64,000 nt of DNA from Morchella semilibera (taxonomy: Eukaryota; Ascomycota; Pezizomycetes; Pezizales; Morchellaceae). The position numbers and the translations under genes are program-made. Below the pieces are notes generated by a model. It saw nothing but the letters and a program-made list of their open reading frames with translations. It made no database searches and was not told where the DNA came from. Positions 31,900 to 43,323 of this stretch are shown here, piece by piece (the stretch's first letter is position 1; each line of letters starts with the position of its first letter). The DNA is taken from the NCBI GenBank assembly GCA_009192285.1, contig CM018604.1, positions 1,426,001 through 1,490,000 on the forward strand, read 5' to 3'.

Positions 31900-33300
31900 G
31901 TCAACAGGCGGGGGACATTGTAAGATTCTCCGCTACTCCCAGGTTGGTGCATCATAACCCTTCCATTTAACCAAATACTGCAGACGTGATAACGAAGACG
32001 AGAGTCATAATTCATCAACTTCCCATTCTTCATCCCATCAACATCACCGGAGGTGCGGGGGGGGAATATATCCCGGTAGAGGGTCCGTAGCGCAGGTTCA
32101 ACTTCGAAACATGAAAACAGGATGTATCTTCATAGTAGAGGGAAGATCGAGTTCGTAGGCATAGGACTAATAACGGACTTAATTAACCTTCCAAACGTTT
32201 CCAATCGGTTCGGGAGGCCAGTAGTTGATATTCCTGGCATTCACCATACCTCATCTCCCACATAAAACTGGGCGGGAACTCGGTGGGCATTAGCATTATT
32301 TCCTGTCGGTCCTGGCATAGCGCATCTCGGCTTGCAATTGATCATGATTCCGCCATTTTTTCGACAAGGGCTGTTCGCATCCTGAGGGCCATTAAAGGGG
32401 GGAGGCAAGATTTTCCGGTAACGAGGGGTCAAAACCATTTTAGCCATAAAAGGAGATACTTGGTGTTTCCGAGGGATGATTATTGAAGGCAAATCGGCAA
32501 GCGGTAACCAATCCACCCAGTCATCCTGTTGATCGATACATAACTGCGCAAGTACTGTTCATCACCGCATTAACCGTTCCGTCTGACCGTCCGTTCGGGG
32601 TGGAAAGCAGAGGACAGGGCAACATTAATCTTTAGCATCTTGCAGAGAGATTTCCAAAACTGGGACGTAAACTGAGTCCACGATCGGAAACAATACTAGT
32701 AGGAAGACCATGAAGTTTCCAAACATGGTCAATAAACAGACGTGCGAGATCTTCAGATCCGGTCGTAATATTGCAGGCAATGTAGTGCCGCATCTTTGAT
32801 AGGCGATCGACTACTATGAGAATTGCATCTCTTCCCTTGCTTTCCGGCAATCCTGTGACGAAGTCCATGGAATATGTGTCCAAGGTCTCTGAGGAATCGA
32901 TAGAGGTCGAAGAACTCCATAGGGGGCATGACGAACTGTCTTACTACGACTACAAGTATGACAGTTCCTAACATAGCGGTCCACTGTATTGCGCATCCCT
33001 GGCCAATAGTAGGAACGAGCGAGAAGCTGAAAGGTTTTTGCTTTCCCGGGGTGGCCTGCAGACAGAGCATCATGGTGTTCTTTTAACAAGTACAAGTGCA
33101 GAGGCGCATCGTCTGGAACAAAGAGTTTCCCGCGGTAGGTCAGGAGGCCTTTCCTAGTCGAACATTCTGCTAGAGTGATCTCTCGGGAATGCCTAACGCC
33201 ATCTCGGAGAAGTCCTAAGATTTTATTCGGGAATGGGTCAGTGATATAAGCCTGTTCAAAAAGTTTTTCTAGGGGTGGACTATCCTCGGACAGCCGGAAT
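31900..33300 (-). pseudogene. Integrase (Gypsy-C)
   Basis: In gene direction the zinc domain is at 32870-33095 ([34 protein letters not shown]). The core follows at 32632-32883 in another frame ([42 protein letters not shown]) and the C-terminal region at 32241-32516. At least three frameshifts split it, including one inside the VSDRG motif region ([12 protein letters not shown] instead of VSDRGTQF). A chromodomain could not be recognised with confidence in 31824-32100. Confidence 0.8.
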
Positions 33301-35348
33301 AGCTGCCAACAAACCCAAGTTATGGGACTTCAACACTGTCTGACTTTGCTGCGTCAGCGTTCATCCCCCCTCTTTAGACAGATCTCCTGATCTCCTAGTC
33401 AATGCATCCGGTTTTCCTCCTTGCTTCCCAGGTCGATATTTAATCACATAATTAAATCGAGAGAGGAATTCTGACTATCACGCCTGTCGCCAATTCAAAT
33501 CCCTCTTGGTCATAAAATACTCCAGATTCCGGTGATCACTTAGGACTTTAATAGGTTCGGCAACACCCATGAGTTCAGCTCTCCATTCCTCAAAGCACTT
33601 AATAATAGCCAACAATTCTTTATCATAGATCTCGTAATTGCATTCAGCGGGGGAATGGGTTCCCGAAAAATAAGCAACAGGATGCAGAATATTCTCATCA
33701 CTGTACTGAGAGAGAGTTCCCCCGAAACATAGTCCGATGCATCTGTCTCCACAATGGCTCGACGGTCAAAATCAAAGTGACGAAGAATCGGGGCCGTAGT
33801 AAAGGCATTTTTAAGACCTTCAAAGGCTTCCTCACAGATAGGGGACCAAAAAAAAGGAACATTCCCCTTAGTAAGCGTCGTCAGAGGGCGAACAATGCCA
33901 GAATAATTCTTGATAAAGCGTTGATAGAAATTTGCCCAGCCATTAAAGAACTGTATGTCCCGGACATTTAGAGGACGAGCCCACTTAACAATGGTCTCAA
34001 TCTTCTTGGGGTCAAGCTTCAAGCCTTCGGTAGTGACAATCATCCCCAGGTATTTTACTTCCTTAACCTGGAACTCGCACTTCTCAGGGGAGCAGTAGAG
34101 ATCGGCATTGGTGAGGGCTTGCAGAACTTGATTAACATGATCGCGGTGAGATTCCAAATCCTCACTATAGATAAGGATATCATCGAGATAAGCTGTACAG
34201 AAGCGGTCCAAAAAGGGCTGAAGAGTATCATTAATAAAGTGCTGAAAAACGGCAGGGGCATTGCCAGTGGTCAGTCCGAAGGGCATTACTTTATACTGGA
34301 AGTGGCCAACTCGGGTACGGAACGCGGTTTTCCATTCATCTCCAGCTGCAACTCGGACCAGGTTATAGGCATTCTTCAAATCCAACTTGGTATACCATTT
34401 GGCCTTGCAGAGTTGATTGAACGTTTCCTTGGGTAGTGGCAGCGGATAGCGGTTCTTGACAGTGATAGCATTCAGGCCTCGGTAATCCACACAAAATTGA
34501 AGTCCGCCACCAGGCTTTTTCACAAACAACACGGGAGATCCGGCGGGAGAAGAGCTAGACTCAATAAAGCCTTTCTTCAACATATCGTCGATATATTCGA
34601 TCAATGCAGCCAGTTCGTCTCGAGACATACTATATAAGGGACCAAAGGGGGGTTCCTTTCCCTCATGAAGATTGATCCGAATATCATAGGGACGATGAGG
34701 TGGCAGCTTCTGAGGACCTTCCTTTCCAAACCGTTGCCAAAAGTGGTGATGCTCAGGAGGAACCAAAGTGGCAATTTCCAAGGGTATCGACTCCGTAGAA
34801 CCACCAAGGAATAGAGCATATACAGTTAGTCCCTGAGTGGTTTCGGCAAAGGTGGCAGCGCTGACAATCTCAAAGTCGTGATTAGCGGGAAGCGGTGAGG
34901 TAATTCCCTTAACATAAGCGGGGACTTGATCATCATTGCAACGTTGAAGACAGCGAGGGGACCCGAAGGTCAACGAATTATCGGCGAAGTTAATAGCAAC
35001 ATTATGTCGGCGTAGCCAGGGGATTCCTAGCACCAACGGGTAATGCCCTAGGCGGGTAACATAGGCGGAAATCTTTTCAGTATGACCTTGAATACGAAGA
35101 GAAAAATGGGCAATATGAGTAATGCTATCAGAGGAGATTTCTCTTCCATCGATAACATGAAGGGCGCGGGGATTGGGGAGAAGAGTAGTAGAAATTTCCT
35201 TGTGGCGTACAAATGATTCATCAATGAATGCGAATCCAGAAGCCCCCGGTGTCAAGAAGTGAGTAGGTTTTAACAGTTTTATTCTCATCAGATACGATAC
35301 ATGAAACAACAAGATGATCGTTATCCGAAACCTTCTCACCAGAGACAC
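33300..35348 (-). pseudogene. Protease, RT and RNase H (Gypsy-C)
   Basis: A 602-codon open stretch (33540-35348). The protease is frameshifted exactly at its active site: an extra G in the GGGG run at about 35243-35248 breaks the expected DTGASG, leaving LTPGASGFAFIDESFV. RT follows (FCVDYRGLNAITVKNRYPLP, YTKLDLKNAYNLVRV, FRTRVGHFQYKVMPFGL, then a 2-residue insertion before [16 protein letters not shown]). RNase H begins [13 protein letters not shown] and then changes frame at about 33720. Similar in layout to Gypsy-A but only moderately similar in sequence. Confidence 0.85.
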
Positions 35349-35399
35349 CAGAAGCAGCAGAAGCAGACAAAGAAAGAGGAGGGACCTGGCCTAAGCCAC

Positions 35400-36886
35400 C
35401 TAAGACAGGTCCTCGTGAAAACTCGACTGATCCGGGGCAGTTACCGACATCGAACTAGAAGAACCCAAACCCAAAGATCCAGAGCCAGAAGAAGAAGAAG
35501 CACCAAAAGGAAACCCAAAAACATAACCAGGAGAAGAAGAAGGACGAGAAGCTTGATTAACAACAGGGGGCGCGCCGGCCCCAGACGTAACCGAAGGTAC
35601 ACCGACCTCAGAAGTAGCAGCAACACGAGCGGGACGAGCAACAGGACGAGCAGGACATTCAGCGGCAAAGTGCCCAGGGCCTCCGCAATACATGCAGAGC
35701 CCTTGAGCAGCACGGCGGGCACGTTCGGCAGGTGTAATCGGCCCACGGCGTTGAGGGCGACGGGCACCAGAGAGGTCCATTGGCACCGCACCACCTGGGG
35801 AATAAGAGGGGTGAGGAGCAGGAGCAGCAGAAGCAGAAGCAGAAGCAGAAGCACGAGCAGAAGCAGAGGGAGCAAAGGGCTGACGAACGGCAAAGGGGGA
35901 GGAGCGATCTCTGGCACGAGCATCTCGGAGTCTATTATCCAATTTTTGGAGCAACAGAATATATTCGGAGGTAGCAGCCAGGACGTCGTGATGGATCATA
36001 GCAGAGCGGAGCTCACGAGAGAGACCTTGGGTAAGTGCATGTTTCTTGGCCTCATCGTTCCATCTAACTTCAGCAGCCAAGCGTTGGAACTCAGCAAAGT
36101 AGGTGGAGAAGTCTCGGCCGCCTTGGTAAGACATTCGATTCTCGTTCGGCGGTGGCAATGCCGGTCTGGATCTCCAAAAGCGGTTTCCAGAATAGTAATC
36201 AGGGCTTCAATATCTTCCAGGTCGATGCGTCCTCCAACAACGAGGGGCATCACCTGTGCAAGGGCACGACCAGAAAGGAGATTAATAGCATAGGCAAGGC
36301 GGGCTTGGGCGACGGGGAAGCGATCATGATTGGCAAGCATCTTAAGACGGAGTTGAGTCACACAGGGGCGAAGTTCCTCCCGTTTACCATCAAACTTGGG
36401 CGGGTCAGGGACTTTCTCGGAGCGAGGGGTCGAAGGTGGAACTGGAGGGGGAGCAACCGGAGGAACAGGAGGAGGAGCAACGGGAGGAACAGCGGGAGGA
36501 GCAACGGGAGGAGGAGCGGGAGGAGGAGCGGGAGGAGCAGCAGGAGGAGGAGCAGCCGCCTGGGCCGACAGCAGACTATGGAGCTGACGGACCTCCGCGA
36601 GCTGGCTTTCCAGGTTCGTAATTTGTTGTTCAAGGTCAGGAATAACGGAGGCAGTATTCAAGGCTGTGTCTCTCTCAAAGCGGGCCATGTCCCTTTCGTG
36701 CCGAATTCGAGAGATATTATATCCCAGGAGATCGAAGAGAAGGGCCTTGTCATGGTTGTATTGTTCGTTAAAGGCTGGGACGTCCGCGGGGGCGGCCCAG
36801 GTAGCAGGAACCACATCACTATTAGCGATGCGGTCGGTAATAACGGGTTCGGGGGCGATCATAAACGAGGATCCGGAGGCTGCCAT
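35400..36886 (-). pseudogene. Gag (Gypsy-C)
   Basis: Best start is ATG 36886 (MAASGSSFMIAPEP); the frame is open further up but that part lies in the LTR leader. In order: a coiled-coil-like segment (LEQQITNLESQLAEVRQL), a long Pro/Ala stretch (APPPAAPPAPPPAPPP..), a capsid-like part (LRLKMLANHDRFPVAQARLA, ETAFGDPD), then after a frameshift near 36150 FSTYFAEFQRLAAEVRW, an Ala/Ser repeat (ASARASASASASA), PGGAVPMDLSGARR and the knuckle CMYCGGPGHFAAEC, with a Ser-rich end. Stop at 35400. Confidence 0.85.
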
Positions 36887-36922
36887 GGTAGTATCTCGGG
36901 AGCCAAAGGCGAGGCAACGTAG

Positions 36923-37404
36923 TCTAACGGGGCAGGGTTGGGTCAAGGGCTAAGCGGAGTAGATCCAGGAACGAGGACGGAGACAGGGTCAGCTCAGGAG
37001 ATACCCGAGGCGAGACAGGTTCAGGTTCAGGTTCAGGTTCAGGGGCGAGGCAAGGACAGGAGGGCCGAGGCCAAAGTAATATATTGCTAACAGAAAGAAG
37101 ACGTTGCCTAGAGAGGCAGAAACATAGGAAAACACAGGTACTATATATACAACCACCCCGTCACACTACTGACTCATAACCATAGAATCCCATAGAACCT
37201 CCCCCACTTCCGTACCACCCATACTATTCCCAATACCCATACTTCTAACCCGATACTGCCCCATCCTTCCTAGCGCTTACATTCTATCACCCGAGCTCCT
37301 TCCTAATCTATCATTCTACTTCCGACATCGACCGATACTATCCAACAACCCTGTTCCGAAGACATCTTGGCGGGAGGCGAGGTGCAGGAAGCGGAGCCGT
37401 GATA
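36923..37404 (-). repeat. Gypsy-C 5' LTR, 482 bp
   Basis: TATCACGG start at 37404 (minus), ending TAGA at 36923. Contains TGAGTCA (plus TGACTCA at 37170-37176), TATATATA about 25 bp downstream in element direction, and a GGTTCA hexamer run at about 37018-37045. Confidence 0.9.
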
Positions 37405-37432
37405 CTATGTCAGGTCGTAAAGTTGCTTTACT

Positions 37433-38413
37433 TTGGATAATTTCTCCGCACACGAGCTCGCTGTGAAAGAAATTGGTGGAGAGAAGGCACTGAAGAATAC
37501 ACGTATTATTTGGCTACCAGCTAATACCACATCCGTCTGGCAACCTCTTGATCAAGGAAGAATAAACACGTGTAAATCATATACTCGTCGTCATTACATT
37601 CGGTACCTTGTAAAGGAAATTGAAAGTCTTCCAACTGATGCGGTCTTGCCTAAAGTGAATCTTCTTCAAGCAATTCAATGGGGGGTACAAGCCTGGCATT
37701 ATGACCTCAAAGCATCTACAATTTTCAATTGTTTCACTAAAAGCTCTGTTAAACTATTCGAACCCTCTTATATTTCCCCTGAAGCCGCTGCCGCTGTTTT
37801 GCTAGCAAACCCTTCAATTATACAACTTTTACCCAGCAACCCGGTAGATGAACAACTAGCGGATGAGATTATGGCACCTATTGTATTGGAAAAGGGGGAA
37901 CAAATTACTGAGGAGGATTTAATGGAGATCCGCAATGATATAGAAAATGGTTTTGCTATTTTGAGGAACCGGAATTTTATTGAAGAGGGGGCTGAGATAG
38001 ATATGTTCATTCACCCGCTGGAAGAAAACATGGATGATGAGCTAGATTTCATTGAGGTTTGCTTCCTATATATCCTAATTTATTAATTCAGGCCCTTTGC
38101 TTATTTTAATTAGGCCCGCATTCTAGAAAGGCACCGCGAAGTCAATCCAGCTGAACGAGTAGAGGAGGAAAAGGATGAAGTTCTAGAATTACCTGTCATC
38201 ACGCATGATGAAGCAATCCAACAACTGAAAAACCTTGAACGCTATTGTCTTCTCCATGGTGACACACTGGATATAGGTTCTGGGTCTGATGGGGAAAATA
38301 AAGCTATCATTGCACTTCAAAGAATGAGGCGCAAAAGTGAAAGCCTTAGGCTACGGGCTCTAGGGAATCAACAACAACAACTCATTTCTGGTTTCTTTAC
38401 CCGTAGTTCCTGA
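37433..38413 (+). pseudogene. pogo/Tigger-type DDE transposase, C-terminal half, two exons
   Basis: Exon part 1 runs to 38056 and part 2 is 38114-38413. It shows the second Asp block DNFSAHE, then TRIIWLPANTTSVWQPLDQG, the signature of DDE_1 transposases of the pogo group, and YTRRHYIRYLVKEI. The third acidic residue should lie in the QPLDQG region. A missing G just before GATAATTTC shifts the frame at 37436. The second exon encodes EARILERHREVNPAERVEEE, ITHDEAIQQLKNLERYCLLH and ends SGFFTRSS. That tail is intact. The N-terminal helix-turn-helix part and the first Asp are missing. The enzyme would cut and paste DNA at TA sites. Confidence 0.88.
38057..38113 (+). other. 57-bp intron in pogo-like transposase
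   Basis: GTTTGC...TTAATTAG, with CTAAT as a possible branch site. Splicing joins DFIE to ARILERHR in frame and opens a 100-codon second exon. Confidence 0.8.
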
Positions 38414-38663
38414 GTAGTTGGAGGTTATTGCTGGTGGTGCGGGTGGTTGGAAAATTTTGTAGAATCCAATAACAATTTTTTCCTGCTTTTTTCTCTAAAA
38501 GGGTAATCTCTCTATAAGGGTACAGGTTTCCGGTCCCAAGCGTACCCTTATAAAAAGCTTTCGCTGTAGTGCTATACCAAAGGGGGCCGAAACTCATCTG
38601 TGGGTAGTGTCCGTAGTTTCCTTTGAAGGGAGAGTTTGTTTATTTGGAGATGTAATTATTAGT

Positions 38664-38856
38664 TGAAACAGAGTAACCAGGAGGCAAGGTAGCGGAAGAC
38701 AATAATGACGCTGAAGGACTCGTGGAACACAGCCAGCACAATGAGGACACTGACGAAAGCAAGGACAACACTGGGCAGACACAAGCACAGGCACCAGCGA
38801 GGGCAAGAGCAGAGGCAAAAGGACACAGAGCAGAGAAAGTAGGGACCGGATGGACC
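38664..38856 (-). repeat. Truncated LTR of a diverged Gypsy-A subfamily (A')
   Basis: Starts TGAAACAGAGTAACCAGGAGG and matches 62895-63299 better than the main LTR group (shared GTAACYRGGAGGYAAGG and GCGGARGACAAT). It is cut after 193 bp by the next LTR at 38857. Confidence 0.7.
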
Positions 38857-39383
38857 TGTGACGGAGTAACCTGACACAAAGAAGAAGATGACAATGATGA
38901 TGCAGGAGGACTCAAGGAGCACAGCCTCCGTGACGAGGAGACCGATGAAGACAGGAACACCGCCAGGCAGGCACAAGCACAGGCACCAGCGAAGGCAAAA
39001 GCAAGAGCAAGGGCACAAGAACACGGAACAGAGAGAGTGAGGACCAGATGGACCTCAACAAGAACGATGAGAGATACTATGGCTTTCCTCTTTAGAGGAT
39101 GAAATCTTTAGGTACAAGGAGCTATAGCTTGATGATAGGAGTGGATTCCTATGTACCGAAATAACAGAAAAACGAGACAGAGAGAAAAGAAAGAAAGAAC
39201 TAAGGAAAACATCTATCTCTGCTATTTAACACTTCTCCCCCACCAGTCCGGTATGACTCACACATTCGCGCATAGAACCTCATAGAAATTCCTTGCTGCC
39301 ATACCTCGTATTTCTCCCCACCTTCTCGCCAATTCCCATTACCAATCCTCCCTGCAACCGAGCCTCATAGAACCTAATGACGA

Positions 39384-40154
39384 TGTCCCGCCGTCTTGGC
39401 ATCGGTCCCGAGGACTTGGTACATCAGCAAGACTTCATTTGTCTCCTGATGTCTCTTGAGCCTCAGGAGACTTAAAAATATCCAGGAGTCTCAGGAGACT
39501 CTCAGGAGACTTGGGAGACTGTTGGGAGACTGCAGTCATAAGTTGAGTTTGCTGATGTAGTCGAAGTGCTGGTGTGATTGTTTGGGAATGGTTAAGCGAG
39601 GAAAGGGTGTGCTAAAAGGAGGGTGTCGTCATTGGGTTCTAAGGGGTTCGATGGCGTGATGGATTTGTAATGTAAATAGTGAAGATGATAGGGAGGAATA
39701 CGAGGTGTGGATGCGACTGATTTCTGTGGGTTTCTATGAACTGATGTATGGGTCAAAGCGGACTGGTGGAGAAGAAGTGTTAAATAGCGGGGTTAGATGT
39801 TTTCCTTAGTTCCTTCTTTCTTTTCTCTTCGTTTCGTCTTCCTGTTATCTCGGTACATAGGAATCTACTACTATTTCTGAAGCCATAGCCTCTCGTACCA
39901 AATACTCGATCCTCTGACAAGAGGAAAGCCATAGTACTCTTCATCATTTTCGTTAAGGTCCATTCGGTCCTCACTCTCCCCACTTTGTGCCCTTGTACCT
40001 TTGCCCTTGCCTTTGCCTTCGCTGATGCCTGTGCTTGTGCCTGCCCGGTGTTACCTTTGTCTTCGTCGGTCTCCTCGTTGCTTAGGCTATACTCCTCGGG
40101 TCCTTCTGCGTCATCATTGTCATCTTCTTCTTTGCATCGGATTACTCCGTCACA
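39384..40154 (+). repeat. Solo Gypsy-A LTR, inverted, inside another LTR; target duplication GACGA
   Basis: TGTCCCGC...CCGTCACA flanked by GACGA (39379-39383, 40155-40159). It holds a small TIR element at 39422-39557. Without that it is about 633 bp. Confidence 0.93.
39422..39557. mobile_element. Small TIR element (CATCAGCAA family), copy 4, 136 bp, TA duplication
   Basis: CATCAGCAAG...TTGCTGATG flanked by TA (39420-39421, 39558-39559). The related LTR at 52907 has the uninterrupted site GGTAGTCGAAG at about 52940, a direct empty-site proof of the insertion and of its 2-bp duplication. Confidence 0.93.
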
Positions 40155-40290
40155 GACGACAACCTCACCTCATCTCACCCCATCCTCGCTTAACATAACT
40201 TGAACTCCATCTATTGCAACAGCGCTACAGTTACCTAACTGTCGGGACTGATGCCAACATGCCGGGACAGATCAGGTCCCCTCCAAGGGC

Positions 40291-41261
40291 TTAGCTCCGG
40301 ATAGGCCGAGGTTTTAAAGGATATTGCCGATGAAACAGCTGTCGAAGTTCAGGGCTATGTTCAAGATCATTTGATGGCTGCCAGGAAGGTTTCTCATATC
40401 CAACATATCTAACCAAATATTCCACCCGTCGTCCCCTCTTCCTGGAATCCAATATCTCCACCACTTCCCATTCAACTTCTCCCTCAACTTCCACAGGTGG
40501 GGTTGGTTCAACAATTTGTCCGGGAACAGGATCATTAATCCCCGGCGATAGCAATGAAACATGCAATGCCAGATGTATTTTCATAGAGGCGGGGAGTTCC
40601 AACTCATAGGCATAGGGACTCACAATTCGTTTAACCAAATGGGGGCCAATTTGCTTCTAATCGAGCTTCTTTGAAGGTCGCTTCGTTTTGATATTTCGAT
40701 TAGAAAGCCAAAAGAAGTCACCAATAGCATAACGGGGTGCTGGAGTCCGATGTAAATTCGCCAGTTCCTCCTGTATCTTTTGGGCCCTAAAAATTTCGCT
40801 TTTTAAGAAATCAAAGACCTGAGATATCTCCCTTGCCAACCCATTGGCCTGGTCCTCATTCATTGTCTTTCCATTTTGTAACGGCCCAAAAGTCATTTGA
40901 GGATGTCCTCCATAGTTTGCTTGGAAGGGGGACTCATTAGTAGTTTCGAAAATATAATTATTGGTAGCAAATTCCGCAAGAGGAAGAAAGTTAGTCCAGT
41001 CATCTTGCTGATAGGAGACATAGCTGCATAGATATTGCTCCATAATTGTATTGGTTCTTTCCGTTTATCTATCAGTTTGAGGATGAAATGCAGTAGAATA
41101 TCCAGAAGCAATATCTAACCGATCGCAAAGAGCTTTCCAAAATTCAGCGGTAAACTGTATCCCCCGGTCCGAAACAAGAGTCTCTGGCAGCCCATGTAAC
41201 TTCCATACCTGCTCCAGGTATAGACGAGACAGATCCCTGGCATTAACATTTTGCGTTGTGG
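40291..41261 (-). pseudogene. Integrase C-terminal half and chromodomain (G5)
   Basis: 40657-41261 encodes the integrase core end ([49 protein letters not shown]) and the linker. 40291-40638 is an intact chromodomain frame: [40 protein letters not shown], ending KPRPIRS. Aromatic cage candidates are the W and Y of these motifs. An in-frame stop after KTKRPSKKLD (40657) separates the two. A stop also replaces Gln at HPQTDR*. Confidence 0.85.
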
Positions 41262-41889
41262 TGTGACGGAGTAACCCGACGCAAAGAGGAAGATGACAAT
41301 GATGACGCAGATAAGCTCGAGGAGCACAGTCTACGCGACGAGGAGACCAACAAAGACAGGGACAACACCGGGCAGGCACAAGCACCGGCACCGGCGAAAC
41401 CAAAAGCAAGGACAAGGGCACGAAGACGCAGGGCAGGAAAAGTGAGGACCGAATGGACCTCAACGAGAACGATGAGAAGTACTATAGGTTCCCTCTTTAG
41501 AAGGACAAAGTCTTTGGTTCGAGAAGCTATGGCTAGAAATAGGAGTAGATTCCTATGTACCGAGAGAACAGGAAGACGAGACAGAGAGAAAAGAAAGAAA
41601 GAACTACGGAAAACTTCTATCCCCGCTATTTAACATACCTTCTCCACCAGTCCGCTATGACTCATGCTTTCGCTCATAGAACTCAATAGAAACCCATCGC
41701 TACCATACCTTGTATTCCTCCACACTATCTTTACTATTCACATTACCAATCCATCATGCCATCGAACCTCCTAGAACCCAATGACGACACCCCCCTCCGC
41801 ATACTTCCTCCTCGCTTAACATTACCCGAACAATCACAACAGCGCTTCGACTACCGAACTCTCGGGACCGATGTCAAGACGCCGGGACA
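41262..41889 (-). repeat. Gypsy-A LTR, 3' LTR of G6, 628 bp
   Basis: TGTGACGG...CCGGGACA, preceded by TGTGG. Closest relative in the window is the LTR at 51222-51849. Confidence 0.93.
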
Positions 41890-41906
41890 GATCAGGTCCC
41901 CTCCTA
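41890..41906 (-). promoter_or_regulatory. Probable polypurine tract of G6
   Basis: In element direction AGGAGGGGACCTGATC lies directly before the TGTCCCGG start of the 3' LTR. The same purine block precedes the LTRs at 40269 and 43956. Expected role: primer for plus-strand DNA synthesis. Confidence 0.6.
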
Positions 41907-41910
41907 GGGC

Positions 41911-43323
41911 CTAGCTCCTGATAGGCCGAGGTTTCGAAGGATATTGATCATGAAAAGCTTTTCGAAATTCAGGACTGTGTTCAAGATCGTTCGATGGCTG
42001 CCAGGAGGGTTCCTCATATCCTACATATTTGACCAAATATTCCACCCGCCATCCCCTCCTCCTAGAATCCAATATTTCCGCGACTTCCCATTCCGTCTCC
42101 CCCTCAACCTCCACTGGTGGGGGTGGTTCAACTATCTGTCCTGGAACAGGATCATTCATCACCGGTGACAATAGTGAAACATGAAATACTGGATGTATTT
42201 TCATGGAGGCAGGTAATTCCAATTCATAGGCATAGGGGCTCACAATTCATTTAACTAGATAAGGCCTGATTTGCTTCCAATCGAGTTTCTTGGAGGGTCG
42301 TTTGGTTTCGATATTTCTAGTGGAGAGCCAGACGGAATCGCCGACCGTATATCGAGGTGCTGGAGTACGATGTAAATTGGCCATTTCCCCCTGTATCTTC
42401 TGAGCCCGAAACATTTCACTCTTCAAAAAATCAAAAACCTGCGACATCTCCCGCGCCAGCCCGTTGGCCTGATCCTCGTTCACTGTCCCTTCATGTTGCA
42501 ATGGCCCAAACGTCATGCGAGGATGTCTCCCATAATTTGCTTGAAAAGGAGACATATTAGTAGTCTTGAAGGTATGATTATTAGTAGCAAACTCAGCAAG
42601 AGGAAGAAAATCAGCCCAGTTATTCTGTTGATATGATACATAGCTGCGGAGATATTGTTCCATAATTGCATTAGTCCTTTCAGTTTGACCATCGGTTTGT
42701 AGATGAAATGCAGTGGAGTATCGCGGAGCAATTTCCAATCGATTGTAAAGAGCCTTCCAAAACTCAACTGTAAACTGTGTCCCTCGATCTGAAACAATAG
42801 TCTCTGGCAACCCATGTAACTTCCATACCTGCTCCAGGTATAGACGAGACAAATCCCTGGCGTTGACATTCTCTGTCGTGGGAATCAGATGCTTCATCTT
42901 TGTTAGCCGATCTACTACCACTAGTATAGCATTAAACCCATTGCTTTCCGGAAGCCCGGTCACAAAGTCTATGGTAATATCTGTCCATGGTCCCTTGGGT
43001 ACTAATAGAGGACGCAAAACTCTTTGTAGAGGATTATGATTTGCTTTGCTCCGCCGGCAAGTATGACAATTCTGCACGTAGCGGTCTGTATATTTCCGCA
43101 TGGTCGGCCAATAATAATTCCAGCTCAGGAGTTCCAATGTCTTTGAACTTCCTGGATGTCCAGCTGAAGGCTTATCGTGATATTCCCGTAACAAATAAAG
43201 CTTGAGTTCGTCGGAATCAGGAACGTAGAGTAGATTTCAATAGAGTAATAACCCCTCCTCACTCTCCTTGCACTCAGCCAACGAAATCTCCTTCGATTGT
43301 TGAACGTCATCTTGGAGCATAGT
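41911..43323 (-). pseudogene. Integrase and chromodomain (G6, left part)
   Basis: 42247-43194 is 315 open codons: H2C2 zinc domain ([26 protein letters not shown]), core ([58 protein letters not shown]) and C-terminus to KQIRPYLVK. 41911-42243 encodes the linker and an intact chromodomain ([43 protein letters not shown]). One TGA or frame break at about 42245 lies between them. The last conserved acidic residue region (TNNHT) is kept. It is among the best preserved integrases here. The upstream pol is cut at 43324 by an LTR. Confidence 0.88.

Larger units (their letters stand above)
31335..37404 (-). mobile_element. Gypsy-C retrotransposon with both LTRs
   Basis: Second Ty3/Gypsy family, minus strand. 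5' LTR 36923-37404, gag 35400-36886, protease-RT-RNase H about 33300-35348, integrase about 31900-33270, 3' LTR 31335-31823. A polypurine-like GAGAGGGGCAAC (minus strand) abuts the 3' LTR. The outer flanks GTTCC (31330-31334) and CTATG (37405-37409) do not match, so one flank was altered or the element is a recombinant. It is clearly distinct in protein and LTR sequence from Gypsy-A. Confidence 0.9.
37405..38573 (+). mobile_element. pogo-like DNA transposon, 5'-truncated
   Basis: Contains the C-terminal half of the transposase and a right terminus. The plus strand ends AAAAGCTTTCGCTG followed by TA at about 38573, with GTACCC-TTATAA words repeated as GGGTAC just upstream. The left half was lost at the Gypsy-C boundary. 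The family normally duplicates TA. Confidence 0.75.
38857..40269 (-). repeat. Gypsy-A LTR (3' LTR of outer element G5) with nested inverted LTR
   Basis: Pieces 38857-39383 and 40160-40269, TGTGACGG...CCGGGACA. Continuous with the chromodomain end of G5 at 40270. It contains a whole inverted LTR (39384-40154). Confidence 0.88.

Noticed and set aside
36396-36590. Coding minisatellite (GGAGGAGCAACGGGAGGAAC-like) as a separate repeat locus
   Set aside because: It is the Pro/Ala linker of the Gypsy-C gag; the repeats follow codons.
35301-36922. Long plus-strand frames rich in Arg, Ser and Glu opposite the Gypsy-C gag
   Set aside because: They are antisense shadows of the Pro/Ala-rich and Ser-rich gag; the gag frame has the zinc knuckle and capsid-like motifs.
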